Program-made: the position numbers and the translations under genes | Shown: piece after piece, positions 6,951 through 14,815 of the stretch | Position numbering within the stretch: position 1 is the first letter of the stretch | Layout of the letters: each line of letters begins with the position of its first letter | Notes under the pieces: model-generated | Database searches by the model: none | Seen by the model: the letters and a program-made list of their open reading frames with translations, nothing else | Told to the model about the DNA's origin: nothing | Source of the DNA: Pseudomonadota bacterium | GTDB taxonomy: Bacteria; Pseudomonadota; Gammaproteobacteria; Arenicellales; Arenicellaceae | Assembly: GCA_018660405.1 (NCBI GenBank) | Contig: JABJKL010000243.1 | Span: 1 to 20,655 of the forward strand | DNA length: 20,655 bases | Reading direction: 5' to 3'

Positions 6951-7883
6951 ATGGAGAAGTTCAAAGAATTTGTCATAGACCAGTGTTTGGAGTGGCTTGA
7001 GCAGAAAGAAGATGTTGCTTTGGTGACGCTGGTGCGCGCAGATGGTAGTTCACCCAGACGCCTGGGGAGTCAGGTTGCGGTTGCGGGTTCGGGTGAATCA
7101 GTTGGCAGTATTACGGGTGGTTGTGCCGAGTCTGCGATTGCCGAACTCGCGTTGGAAGCGATTGGTAAGGGCGAGAATAAACTTGTTCGATTTGGTGAAG
7201 GTTCCCCCTATCTGGATATCAAATTACCGTGTGGATCCAGTATCGACGTATTTATTGAAGTGGGATTAGAACGGCCTGATTTTGCACGGATTACCGACCA
7301 GCGGGCACAACGGAAGCCCTGTTATATGGCATTTGATTTGGCGAAAATAAGTTCTCAAGTTACTGAAAATAAAATCGAATCAGATTATCAGCTTTGTTAT
7401 CAAGCAACTACGCGTATAGTGATTGCCGGAAACGGCCCTATCGTGCCCGCTTTGGTGAGTTTGTGCCAATTATTGGAATATGAAGTGATCATAAGTAGTT
7501 CTGACCCCGAGACATTGGACAGAATCGATAATGTTCGCGCCAAGTGGAATTTAATTAAATCGGGCCCCCTGGATCAGGTGGTATACGATGGCTTGACAGC
7601 CTTGTGCACGGTATTTCACGATCACGAGTGGGAGCCAGAACTCCTAAAACAGGCGCTGAACAGTGATGCATTTTATGTGGGAGCCTTAGGCAGCCAGCGC
7701 ACACACGAGCAGCGGAAGCGATTGTTGGCCAGTCTCGACATCGAACCGTCACAAATAGAACGCATTCGGGCACCCATTGGCCTTGATCTGGAGGCTAATG
7801 GGCCACACGAGATCGCGGTGGCGATTATTGCCGAGCTAATCGAAAGCCGAAACCAAATGAAGCCCCTAAAACATGGTGACTGA
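6951..7883 (+). CDS. XdhC/CoxI-family molybdenum-enzyme maturation factor
   Basis: XdhC proteins bind the molybdenum cofactor, promote its sulfuration and help insert it into xanthine dehydrogenase-type hydroxylases. The 310-residue protein has the N-terminal XdhC/CoxI domain (VRADGSSPRRLGSQVAV, then GSITGGCAESAI, with the GGC-x-E cysteine) and a C-terminal Rossmann domain (RIVIAGNGPIVPALVSL) ending in FYVGALGSQRTHEQR and APIGLDLEANGPHEIAVAI. It overlaps the following MocA-like gene by 11 bases, so the two are translated together. No strong Shine-Dalgarno sequence is seen before 6951. An AT-rich stretch with TATAAT at 6919-6924 could be a promoter -10, but no -35 is evident. No molybdenum hydroxylase is present in the window, so the client enzyme is elsewhere. 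Confidence 0.9.
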   Translation: MEKFKEFVIDQCLEWLEQKEDVALVTLVRADGSSPRRLGSQVAVAGSGESVGSITGGCAESAIAELALEAIGKGENKLVRFGEGSPYLDIKLPCGSSIDVFIEVGLERPDFARITDQRAQRKPCYMAFDLAKISSQVTENKIESDYQLCYQATTRIVIAGNGPIVPALVSLCQLLEYEVIISSSDPETLDRIDNVRAKWNLIKSGPLDQVVYDGLTALCTVFHDHEWEPELLKQALNSDAFYVGALGSQRTHEQRKRLLASLDIEPSQIERIRAPIGLDLEANGPHEIAVAIIAELIESRNQMKPLKHGD

Positions 7884-8475
7884 ATACGCCGTGCTCGCCG
7901 CGGGTTCTGCTGTTCGTATGGTCGGTGAGAATAAGCTGAGCCAATCATTTAATGGGTCGACCGTCATTGGCACCGTCATTAATAATTTACAAGCCGCAGG
8001 TGTGGATCAGCTATGGCTCGTTTACGGAGATCGCTGGGGTTTGGACGGTTTTAATTTGCCTTCGTTTGTGCACGCACTCCGAAACCCAAATGCTCGGCAG
8101 GGGATGGGCAGTTCTATAGCGCTGGTGGTTAACAATTTGAGTCCGACTACAGACCATTTGTTGCTTGCTTTGGGTGATATGCCTCTAGTAAGAGCCGAGA
8201 CTACTCAAGCGCTGATTTCGCATAGCGCACAAGGCGATGCCCATGTCTGCGACGCTAATATTTGGGCACCGACTTATGGTGGCAAGCGAGGGCATCCAGT
8301 TATCTTTGATAAGTGTTGGTTTAAAGCCCTGGCCAATTTAACAGGTGACCAGGGTGGGGCAATACTGTTCGATGATGAGCGAGCCAAAGTATCTTATCTT
8401 GAAGTGGATGATCCGGGAGTATTGCAGGATATTGATACACCTGAGGACCTTGTCAAATTGAGTGCTGGTAGCTAG
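7873..8475 (+). CDS. MocA-like molybdenum cofactor cytidylyltransferase
   Basis: This is a MobA/MocA-type nucleotidyltransferase, expected to join CMP (or GMP) to molybdopterin. The 200-residue protein has LAAGSAVRM near the N-terminus, a variant of LAAGxSxRMG, then KL. Further on are GMGSSIA, the metal-binding GDMPLV, APTYGGKRGHPVIFD, GDQGGAILF and a final DIDTPEDL. The AYxGxxGHP-type segment and pairing with xdhC favour MocA (cytidylyl) over MobA (guanylyl), an inference from family knowledge. It starts inside the end of the xdhC-like gene (ATG 7873, or GTG 7876). It is convergent with moaC, 50 bases away. A small palindrome CACTACaGTAGTG (8483-8495) lies between them, too weak to call a terminator. 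Confidence 0.87.
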   Translation: MVTEYAVLAAGSAVRMVGENKLSQSFNGSTVIGTVINNLQAAGVDQLWLVYGDRWGLDGFNLPSFVHALRNPNARQGMGSSIALVVNNLSPTTDHLLLALGDMPLVRAETTQALISHSAQGDAHVCDANIWAPTYGGKRGHPVIFDKCWFKALANLTGDQGGAILFDDERAKVSYLEVDDPGVLQDIDTPEDLVKLSAGS

Positions 8476-8525
8476 TTCAGGACACTACAGTAGTGACCTT
8501 GCGCTTCGCTGGTTCAGTCAAATTA

Positions 8526-9002
8526 TTAAATATTTGCCTTCCAGTCACCAGACTTACCGCCAGATTTCTGCAGCAAGCGTGTACGATTAATCTCTATTCC
8601 TTTGTCTATTCCTTTGCACATATCGTAAATGGTGAGCGCCGCTATTGAGGCAGCAGTTAAGGCCTCCATTTCGACACCGGTCTTGCCGGTGGTTCGGCAT
8701 TCTGCGCGCACCAGCAACTCGCTTTTTGCGGGGCGCTCGAATTCTATTTTCACCGTGTTAAGCGGCAAGGGGTGGCACAGAGGGATAAGGTCAGCACACT
8801 TTTTTGCTGCCTGAATTCCAGCGATTCGCGCAGTCCCGTAAATATCTCCTTTGGGGGTATTGTTATCATCAATTGCGGTTGCAACTGAAGCCGGCAGCAC
8901 CAGCAGGCTTTCGGCCACGGCTACACGCTGGGTGGCTGTCTTTTCACTAACATCGACCATGTTAGCCTGGCCGAGTTCATCCAGATGACTAAAATCATTC
9001 AT
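8526..9002 (-). CDS. moaC: Cyclic pyranopterin monophosphate synthase MoaC
   Basis: MoaC turns the MoaA product 3',8-cyclo-GTP into cyclic pyranopterin monophosphate in molybdenum-cofactor synthesis. The 158-residue protein is full length, and the known catalytic positions are present: Lys51 and Asp53 (KGD), His77 (PLCHPLPL), Glu112-Met-Glu114, Asp127 and Lys130 (IYDMCKG), with the C-terminal KSGGKSGDW. Its ATG overlaps the stop of the upstream potassium-channel gene by 8 bases (ATGAATGA), so it is the last gene of a - strand unit with that channel. moaA, moaB, moaD and moaE are not in the window; separation from them is common but pairing with a channel is odd. Confidence 0.97.
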   Translation of the reverse strand: MNDFSHLDELGQANMVDVSEKTATQRVAVAESLLVLPASVATAIDDNNTPKGDIYGTARIAGIQAAKKCADLIPLCHPLPLNTVKIEFERPAKSELLVRAECRTTGKTGVEMEALTAASIAALTIYDMCKGIDKGIEINRTRLLQKSGGKSGDWKANI

Positions 9003-10725
9003 TATTTATCACTTTCTTCATTGAAGGACACCTTTGCTCCTGAATTCTGGATAGCCATTGTATCAAAGGGATGCTGGCTCGATCAGGATGTAGTACTTGA
9101 TCTAAAAGCTCTTCATCTTCGCATAGCCATTGGCTATTTCGGCGTGCGTTGTGAGTACCACAAAATAGGTATTGTTGCCCGGTCGATACCTGGTCGGATG
9201 GTTCGGGGAGTAAGTGAGTATTACCATCTTCGACGACCAGCAGGGGTATTGCTGATCTGTGCAAACTATTAGCTTGCTTGGTAAGGTCGGCTACCGTGAG
9301 TGTTGCGCCTTTGGCTAGTAATCGATTAAAGGCTAGTGTTTGAGGCGAGCCAACAGTGTATCGCCAACTAATGGGTTTATTGTTGCCGGTGGCAGTCTCG
9401 ATTCTGGCCATTAACTTTTCTACGGTTTCCTTGGATAGTTGGTGGGCAAGACGAAGAAACTGAGTGACCAGGGGGCGGTCGACAATCGCGAGTATGCGGT
9501 CTGCTAATACTTCATCCCGACGCATCACCAGATCTAGCTTGGCAGCGCTAAACAACGCTTCGTTATCTGTGGAATTGAGGCGTGCTATGGTAAATAAGCT
9601 TGGGCATAATTCCTTGGCGGTCATGATGATAGACAGATTGTCAGCATCATCAGCGGTGGCTGCTACCAACCCGGTGGCAGTAGCCAGATTGGCTTCGATC
9701 AGCGTGGTGGCTTCGGTGCCGAGCCCGGTGATACTCGATGCAGGAGCGTGATGATCCTTAGGCGCTGGGTCGATAATGGTGACGTCTATTTTTCGTTTCC
9801 CCAATATGATCTCGAGCGACTTACCAAGCTGGCCATAGCCACAAACAACCCACCGACCGGTGGGCGGTGTTTTAACTTTAGTGAGGTTCGTCTCGCCATT
9901 ATCTGTTAGCCAAAGACCCAGGGTGTGCAGTTGGGGGCTGTGAATGGCAATTCCCAAATGATTAGAGAAGATTTCAAAAGGATTTAATACAACATTAGTA
10001 CCAAATGACTCCATATTTCGGGCCACTTCCTGATTCTCTGAGCGACAAATTACTTTTAGGTTTGGATTAACACGCAACTGGTTAGCTGTGATCGCGATTT
10101 TTAAATTGGCAGTATCGTCACTGGCCAGGGCGATAACCCCTTCGCAATCGGGATGCGCTATACCAGCCGCGACCAGGTTTTCGGGCACCGTCGCGTCGGC
10201 CATTAGGGCCGGCACCCAACCTCCATAGTCCGCCAGTTCCAATGTGCTTAGTGAGTATTGATCATAATCGATAACCACCACATTAACGTTATTACGCGCC
10301 AGTCGCTCTATTACGGCGTGGCCGATGTTGCCGAGTCCGCAAATGATCCAGAACGGTTCGGTTTGCCGCTTGACGGTATTTCGAAATGTTTGAAAGGTTA
10401 TCGCGTGTTTAAAAGCGGGGTCTTGAAATAACGTAAGCAAGGAACCAATGGTATATAGCCAAGCGACGACAGATGTGTATATCGATATTAATACCCATAC
10501 GCGTTGCGCGTCGGTAAATGGGTAGGGAATCTCACCAAAGCCAATGGTTGAACCCATAAAGCTAACAAAGTAAAACGCGTGAAAGAAATTTAGAAAGTGG
10601 GGCAGGCCTTGATTGTCTTGCCCCGGCACTATTGTAAGCCCAATGGTTGCTACAGAATAAACCAGAACCAACAGAATCAGCGGCCGACGCATCCGCCGTA
10701 AGAATATGAAAATAACGTTGCTCAT
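8995..10725 (-). CDS. Two-TM potassium channel with tandem RCK (TrkA-N) domains
   Basis: This is predicted to be an inner-membrane K+ channel gated by cytoplasmic nucleotide- or ion-binding RCK domains. Using the ATG at 10725 (576 residues) there is a first TM helix (about 14-33), a pore helix and selectivity filter Thr60-Ile-Gly-Phe-Gly-Glu65, a variant of TVGYGD, and a second TM (about 76-98). Two RCK domains follow, with Rossmann motifs G130-L-G-N-I-G135 and G296-Y-G-Q-L-G301, and RCK-C-like tails to the end. This tandem arrangement resembles GsuK-type channels. An in-frame ATG at 10791 would overlap the upstream gene by 41 bases; 10725 leaves 25 bases and begins at the natural first helix, but neither has a strong Shine-Dalgarno sequence. 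It sits between a small membrane protein gene and moaC. Confidence 0.88.
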   Translation of the reverse strand: MSNVIFIFLRRMRRPLILLVLVYSVATIGLTIVPGQDNQGLPHFLNFFHAFYFVSFMGSTIGFGEIPYPFTDAQRVWVLISIYTSVVAWLYTIGSLLTLFQDPAFKHAITFQTFRNTVKRQTEPFWIICGLGNIGHAVIERLARNNVNVVVIDYDQYSLSTLELADYGGWVPALMADATVPENLVAAGIAHPDCEGVIALASDDTANLKIAITANQLRVNPNLKVICRSENQEVARNMESFGTNVVLNPFEIFSNHLGIAIHSPQLHTLGLWLTDNGETNLTKVKTPPTGRWVVCGYGQLGKSLEIILGKRKIDVTIIDPAPKDHHAPASSITGLGTEATTLIEANLATATGLVAATADDADNLSIIMTAKELCPSLFTIARLNSTDNEALFSAAKLDLVMRRDEVLADRILAIVDRPLVTQFLRLAHQLSKETVEKLMARIETATGNNKPISWRYTVGSPQTLAFNRLLAKGATLTVADLTKQANSLHRSAIPLLVVEDGNTHLLPEPSDQVSTGQQYLFCGTHNARRNSQWLCEDEELLDQVLHPDRASIPLIQWLSRIQEQRCPSMKKVINNE

Positions 10726-10750
10726 GAAAAAGGAGTAGATACTTGCAGGT

Positions 10751-11131
10751 TTACCGTCTAAACATGAGGGTTTCAACAACGAGCAGAACAACCGAGATCA
10801 TATTTGCCACTAGCGCCCCACCTGATAAAGATACAATGATCGCCATAGAATCAGGGCTTAGCGGGTCCCCGCTTACAGTAGCGGAACTCCAAACGATGAC
10901 CGCTACAATGAGTTGTAAATCTGCGACCAGGCTGCTGGCAAGTAATATCGCTCCCATCTGAGAGCGATCTCCGAACTTCAGAATAGTGGTGATCAGGCTG
11001 ATTACCAGCGCTGCGTAAAGTTCATAGCGATGATGATGTGCCGGGTTATCTATATCACCGACAAAAAACCCGAAATTGACAGTCAAGGCGAGCAAAATAA
11101 AGAAACCAAATACGACTTTTTCCAGGTTCAT
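10751..11131 (-). CDS. Small conserved-looking four-helix membrane protein, function unknown
   Basis: The 126-residue product is almost entirely hydrophobic, with about four predicted membrane helices: about 5-24, 40-52, 60-80 and 95-122. Short charged loops (DIDNPAHHHRYELY and KFGDRSQMG) separate them. I think it corresponds to a gammaproteobacterial family catalogued as DUF6394, but this is recall and unverified. It is followed after 25 bases by the RCK potassium channel gene, so it may be a channel partner or involved in ion homeostasis; that is guilt by association. The start is supported by GGAG 7 bases upstream, and this Shine-Dalgarno sequence is supplied by the end of the MITE-like repeat that abuts the ATG. 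Any promoter must lie within or beyond that repeat. Confidence 0.8.
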   Translation of the reverse strand: MNLEKVVFGFFILLALTVNFGFFVGDIDNPAHHHRYELYAALVISLITTILKFGDRSQMGAILLASSLVADLQLIVAVIVWSSATVSGDPLSPDSMAIIVSLSGGALVANMISVVLLVVETLMFRR

Positions 11132-11132
11132 A

Positions 11133-11295
11133 CTAGTACTCCAACAAAATTGGTTTGATGGGTTCAGAGCTTATCAGAAGATTCAAGACAAGGCGCAGTC
11201 CGAAGAGAATGGCGAGTCAGTTTCACGGACTGCAACGCCGTATTGAATTATCTGGATCGCTCTGATTACGCAAACCTAACTCGAAAGAGTACTAG
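11133..11295. mobile_element. MITE-like imperfect palindrome with CTAGTACTC ends
   Basis: A 163-base element has perfect 9-bp inverted ends (CTAGTACTC at 11133-11141 and GAGTACTAG at 11287-11295). Similarity extends to about 18 of 25 terminal bases, including GGTTTG/CAAACC. The interior folds on itself: CAGAGC (11165) with GCTCTG (11259), ATTCAA (11181) with TTGAAT (11243), GGCG (11192) with CGCC (11236), and AGTCCG (11197) with CGGACT (11226). It encodes nothing. This layout is typical of small non-autonomous repeats of marine gammaproteobacteria. It sits against the ATG of the small membrane protein gene. The rest of the gap, 11296-11510, holds no gene and no promoter I can defend. Confidence 0.75.
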
Positions 11296-11510
11296 CATTC
11301 GGGGCTGTTTAGAGTGTAACCAAACAATGTTCAGTGGCCGTGTGGAACCCACTTAATGAACCATCCACAGCAACCTTTCTTCTTTTCTTGCCTTGGATAA
11401 GCTATAAACAATATAGAGGTGTTGAGGCGCTATATGAGGTGTGGTTAGAGCATTAAAATGAGAATATCATGTCGGATAATTTTAGCGGCTGGCTTCCCTT
11501 TGCAAGAGTA

Positions 11511-12560
11511 ATGAATATCAAAATGCGCGTCGGTGTTAAGCAGGCTACATGGATCTTTATTGTGGCTTTCCTGTCCGGAGCGGTTGCTTGTTCGGAGCAG
11601 GCGGTCAGTGTTTATTCCGGCGAGACGATGGGAACGTATTATCGGGTTAGCTATTTTGGTGATACGGATCACTCACAAGACATCGAGGCGATCCTGACGA
11701 GTGTTAATAACAGCATGTCCACCTGGTTGCCCGATTCCGAATTAAGCCGATTTAACGCGATACCTTACGGCACAGCGGTGTCGTTGTCGCCTGATCTATG
11801 TGAGGTCGTTAGCTTTGGTTTAGAACTGTTTGTGTTAAGTGAAGGCGCTTACGATATCAGCATTGGTCAATTGGTCGCTGACAGCGGGTTTGGCCCAACC
11901 TCTAAGGTCATCGAATCCGTAGATCAGGATGAAATGCCAGATGCTGCGCCGTTTGAGGCGGCCGTGCCGTTATTAATGCATAACTGTGAGCTGACCCGAC
12001 TAACCGTGTCAGCGATGCTCGATTTGTCATCGATAGCCAAGGGGTTTGCGGTCGACAAGCTGGCGCGATTTCTCGAATCTCACGGCATTGGTAGTTATTT
12101 GGTAGAGATCGGTGGCGAGTTGAGAGCGGGTAATTCAAAACCAGACGGTACGCCGTGGCGTATAGCGATTGAAATACCCGATATCGAAGGCGGTGTACAG
12201 CATGTAATTGAGCTGACAAATATTGCGATTGCGACTTCGGGAGATTACCGTAATTTCCTCGAAGTAGATGGACGGGTCGAATCTCATTTAATGGATCCCA
12301 TCAGCGGCCGTTCGGTACGTTCTGAGATTACCTCCCTGAGTGTGCTGAATATCAGTGCAATGCAGGCCGATGCGTGGGCTACTGCATTGTTCGTAATGGG
12401 CCCAGCGCACGCAATGAGTGCCGCGCATACGGCTAAAATGCCTGTTTACATGCTACTTAGATCGGAGCAGAATGACGACCCCGAAACTGCGGATTCGCCT
12501 GGGGAATTAGCGGCAATTGAGGTCATAGCTAATTCGTTTTGGCGGGATCATTTTGACTGA
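11511..12560 (+). CDS. apbE: FAD:protein FMN transferase (ApbE), lipoprotein
   Basis: ApbE covalently attaches FMN from FAD to threonine residues of exported or membrane redox proteins, such as Nqr/Rnf subunits. With the start at 11511 the protein has 349 residues. An N-terminal hydrophobic segment (WIFIVAFLSGA) is followed by a lipobox-like AVAC, so it is probably a periplasmic lipoprotein. Family motifs are SGETMGTYYRVSYF, DLSSIAKGFAVDKLARFLE, YLVEIGGELRAG (variant of GGDLRA), ESHLMDPISGR (variant of H-x-x-DP-x-TG) and MQADAWATALFVMG, which carries the Mg-ligand Asp and Thr. Start choice is uncertain: ATG 11469 adds 14 residues, whereas 11511 has AAGAG 3 bases upstream and 11523 gives a tighter signal peptide. 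No flavinylation target lies nearby. Confidence 0.9.
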   Translation: MNIKMRVGVKQATWIFIVAFLSGAVACSEQAVSVYSGETMGTYYRVSYFGDTDHSQDIEAILTSVNNSMSTWLPDSELSRFNAIPYGTAVSLSPDLCEVVSFGLELFVLSEGAYDISIGQLVADSGFGPTSKVIESVDQDEMPDAAPFEAAVPLLMHNCELTRLTVSAMLDLSSIAKGFAVDKLARFLESHGIGSYLVEIGGELRAGNSKPDGTPWRIAIEIPDIEGGVQHVIELTNIAIATSGDYRNFLEVDGRVESHLMDPISGRSVRSEITSLSVLNISAMQADAWATALFVMGPAHAMSAAHTAKMPVYMLLRSEQNDDPETADSPGELAAIEVIANSFWRDHFD

Positions 12561-12722
12561 CCGTTGGCCTAATGCTGGCCCAGATCGTGCGTGTGATTTT
12601 TACAAAACCCATTCTCAATGCACACGTAATGTGCAAGCCGCATAATCTGCTTCTCGGTTATTCGCGAAGGTTTGTAGGGCTTTTAGGTGTTTCAATTTTC
12701 GACCAAACATGAGATTGCGTAG

Positions 12723-13655
12723 ATGAGTGATCCAGCGAATGCCACCACCAGAGAGGTCGACGGCAAACAAGAAGTCTATTACGACGGTTACTGGATTCGC
12801 TGGTATGAGCCGCCACATGACAATTTGCAAGAAAAGAAGGCGCTAATTGATTCACTTACACGGCGCGCTTTTCATCATACAGAATCGGGTATTAACACAC
12901 CCGGCGATAAGCTTGACGTTGCTCGGACTTGTTATGAACAGGCGAAAAATCCGGACTGCAAACGCGTCAATGGCGCTATGTTGGCAGGCGCGTTGTTTAA
13001 TCGTGCAACCGATATATTTACCACTGTGGTCGATCTCGAAGAGAAGGGTGTGCATATTAGTCAGCAGAATGAGCTGATGCGTAAATGTGAAGACTGTCTA
13101 CGCGAAGCCTTGGAACTTGGTTGTTTGGTTAGACATTATAGTGGTGAAGAGGGAATTGACGAATTGTGGGGTGAGCCATTCAAAGCATTCACCTTATCGA
13201 TACCCGCCTTTTTCGAAAGCCGTTATATCAAGGTTGCGCAAGCGTTTCGCGATATCGACCGGATTGTGGGTAAACTAAAAGATATTTACCTCGAGTCTGG
13301 TGATCTGAGTGAATTGGCTTCTTTGTTTAGTAACTTGGCTGTCACCGGCAAGTTGGAAGCAGAAACTATGCGTTCGGATCCGGTTATCTTTCATGTATGG
13401 CCGCAGTATGTCGCGGCCAAGCAAGCCATTGAAAACTATCGGCCCGACGCAATGGCGGACGCTGAAGGCGAAAAGTTGCGCTACTTGGAAGACGGCCTGC
13501 GCTTGGCGCACATGGGTAAAGAAGTAATCGATTATATTGTTGGGGTTCGTGTGCCCATGCCCACTACAACCAAGGACTTTCTGCTCAAAGCAGAGACTTA
13601 TCAACAGACCGGTTCACTGGATAGTGAGTTTTCTTCAACCGAAAAGCGTGTATGA
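12723..13655 (+). CDS. Unrecognised 310-aa soluble protein coupled to cysB
   Basis: I do not recognise this family. The protein looks cytosolic: no signal peptide or membrane helix, many charged residues, and largely helical segments reminiscent of helical-repeat proteins but without a clear TPR consensus. It opens with an aromatic stretch (VYYDGYWIRWYEPP, about residues 18-31). It contains Cys residues in three places (ARTCYEQAKNPDCKR, RKCEDCLREALELGC) that could bind metal or be incidental, and a helical C-terminal half. Its last codons overlap the cysB start in ATGA (13652-13655), so the two are translationally coupled and probably function together. A link to sulfur metabolism is inference only. 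The 162-base gap before it contains a small GCACA/TGTGC palindrome and nothing else clear. Confidence 0.75.
   Translation: MSDPANATTREVDGKQEVYYDGYWIRWYEPPHDNLQEKKALIDSLTRRAFHHTESGINTPGDKLDVARTCYEQAKNPDCKRVNGAMLAGALFNRATDIFTTVVDLEEKGVHISQQNELMRKCEDCLREALELGCLVRHYSGEEGIDELWGEPFKAFTLSIPAFFESRYIKVAQAFRDIDRIVGKLKDIYLESGDLSELASLFSNLAVTGKLEAETMRSDPVIFHVWPQYVAAKQAIENYRPDAMADAEGEKLRYLEDGLRLAHMGKEVIDYIVGVRVPMPTTTKDFLLKAETYQQTGSLDSEFSSTEKRV
13423..13440 (+). repeat. 18-bp exact direct repeat, copy 1
   Basis: AAGCCATTGAAAACTATC lies inside the coding region of the unrecognised protein and recurs exactly at 14659-14676 downstream of cysB. Flanks do not match, so identity ends abruptly. Confidence 0.6.
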
Positions 13656-14632
13656 AATTAAGACAGCTAGAATACGTTGTTGAGGTTATTAAGCAGGGTC
13701 TGAATATTACTAATGCGGCAGGAAGTTTGCATACCTCCCAGCCGGGGATTAGCAACCAAATAAAAGCTCTGGAAGAGGAGCTCGGTGTGTCTATATTTGA
13801 GCGCAACGGCAAGCACATTACGCGTTTGACACGGGCCGGCAAAGATCTCGTTGGGCACTTTGTCCGGGTATTGGAAGAAGTTGAGGTCATCGAGAAAACG
13901 GCAGCGGATTATGCTGACCCCAATAGGGGGAGCCTAACGATTGCCACCACACACACTCAGGCTCGCTACGTACTGCCAAGTATTATCACTCAGTTTGTCG
14001 AGAAATACCCGGATGTGTCTTTGCATATTCACCAGGGTACGCCAACGCAGATTGCCGAAATGACCGCTACCGGAATGGCTGACCTTGCTATTGCAACCGA
14101 AGCGCTGGAGCTATTTGAGGGACTCTGTTTGTTGCCATGCTACCGTTGGAATCGTTGTGTTATGGTACCTAAAGGCCACCCGTTGGTTAAGGAGCACCTG
14201 TTAACGCTGGAGGCAGTGTCTCAATACCCGATAATTACTTACGTGTTCGGTGTGGCGGATCGATCTGTTATTAATAAGGCATTTCTAGAGAGAGGGCTTG
14301 ATTTTAATGTCGTGCTCACAGCGGCCGATGCCGAAGTTATTAAAACCTATGTGCGTAACGGATTGGGCGTAGGATTAGTTGCTCGCATGGCCTACGACCG
14401 AAAACAGGATCAGGATCTGCAGGTATTAGATGCCGGGCATTTGTTTGAAGCCAGTGTCACCAGTCTCGCGATCCGCAGGAATGTGCGTTTAAGGGATTAT
14501 ATCTATGATTTTATAGAGATGTTTTCACCGCATATTAAAAGAGCAACGGTAGAAGAAGCGATGGCGGTTAATGACACCAAACTACAGCAGGCCTTGTTCG
14601 AAGAGCACGTGGCTAAAGCTAAAACACGTTGA
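13652..14632 (+). CDS. cysB: LysR-family transcriptional regulator CysB
   Basis: CysB activates cysteine-biosynthesis and sulfur-assimilation genes in response to N-acetylserine and O-acetylserine, and is a cytoplasmic tetramer. The 326-residue protein reads collinearly with E. coli CysB. The N-terminal winged HTH (MKLRQLEYVVEVI, then TSQPGISNQIKALEEELG) is followed by the effector-binding domain with TIATTHTQARY, HQGTPTQIAEM, LPCYRWNR, TYVFG and TAADAEVIKTYVRNGLGVGL. These are the specific CysB signatures rather than generic LysR ones. The start ATG overlaps the stop of the unknown upstream gene by 4 bases. This arrangement is not the usual topA-linked one of enterics. No cys biosynthetic gene is adjacent. 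Confidence 0.95.
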   Translation: MKLRQLEYVVEVIKQGLNITNAAGSLHTSQPGISNQIKALEEELGVSIFERNGKHITRLTRAGKDLVGHFVRVLEEVEVIEKTAADYADPNRGSLTIATTHTQARYVLPSIITQFVEKYPDVSLHIHQGTPTQIAEMTATGMADLAIATEALELFEGLCLLPCYRWNRCVMVPKGHPLVKEHLLTLEAVSQYPIITYVFGVADRSVINKAFLERGLDFNVVLTAADAEVIKTYVRNGLGVGLVARMAYDRKQDQDLQVLDAGHLFEASVTSLAIRRNVRLRDYIYDFIEMFSPHIKRATVEEAMAVNDTKLQQALFEEHVAKAKTR

Positions 14633-14658
14633 ATTTATGGAGGGTTTTCCTGGCACGT

Positions 14659-14676
14659 AAGCCATTGAAAACTATC
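14659..14676 (+). repeat. 18-bp exact direct repeat, copy 2
   Basis: This is the second exact copy of AAGCCATTGAAAACTATC, in the 183-base gap between cysB and the DegP-type gene. It is non-coding here. The gap shows no terminator or promoter I can defend. Confidence 0.6.
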
Positions 14677-14815
14677 AAATCAGCAATTAATAATCCTTAA
14701 CGCGATGGAAAGCCAGTGGTAACGGAAGCGCCCATACTATTATCTTGCGACAGATGTTGTTTTAAGTGTTGTGTTTAAGCGCAGCAAAAAATTTTCTAGT
14801 TTTACGGAGTTCACT

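Noticed and set aside
8483..8495. CACTACaGTAGTG palindrome as bidirectional terminator or operator
   Set aside because: The 6-bp arms with a one-base centre cannot form a stable hairpin, there is no T tract, and no second copy suggests an operator.
8479..8499. Shared AGGACACyACA motif after two stop codons (8479 and 16315)
   Set aside because: Only 10 of 11 bases match before the copies diverge by an insertion. With two copies and no structure it is not separable from chance.
10726..10791. N-terminal extension of the potassium channel from ATG 10791
   Set aside because: It would overlap the upstream gene by 41 bases, and the added 22 residues do not look like a channel N-terminus.
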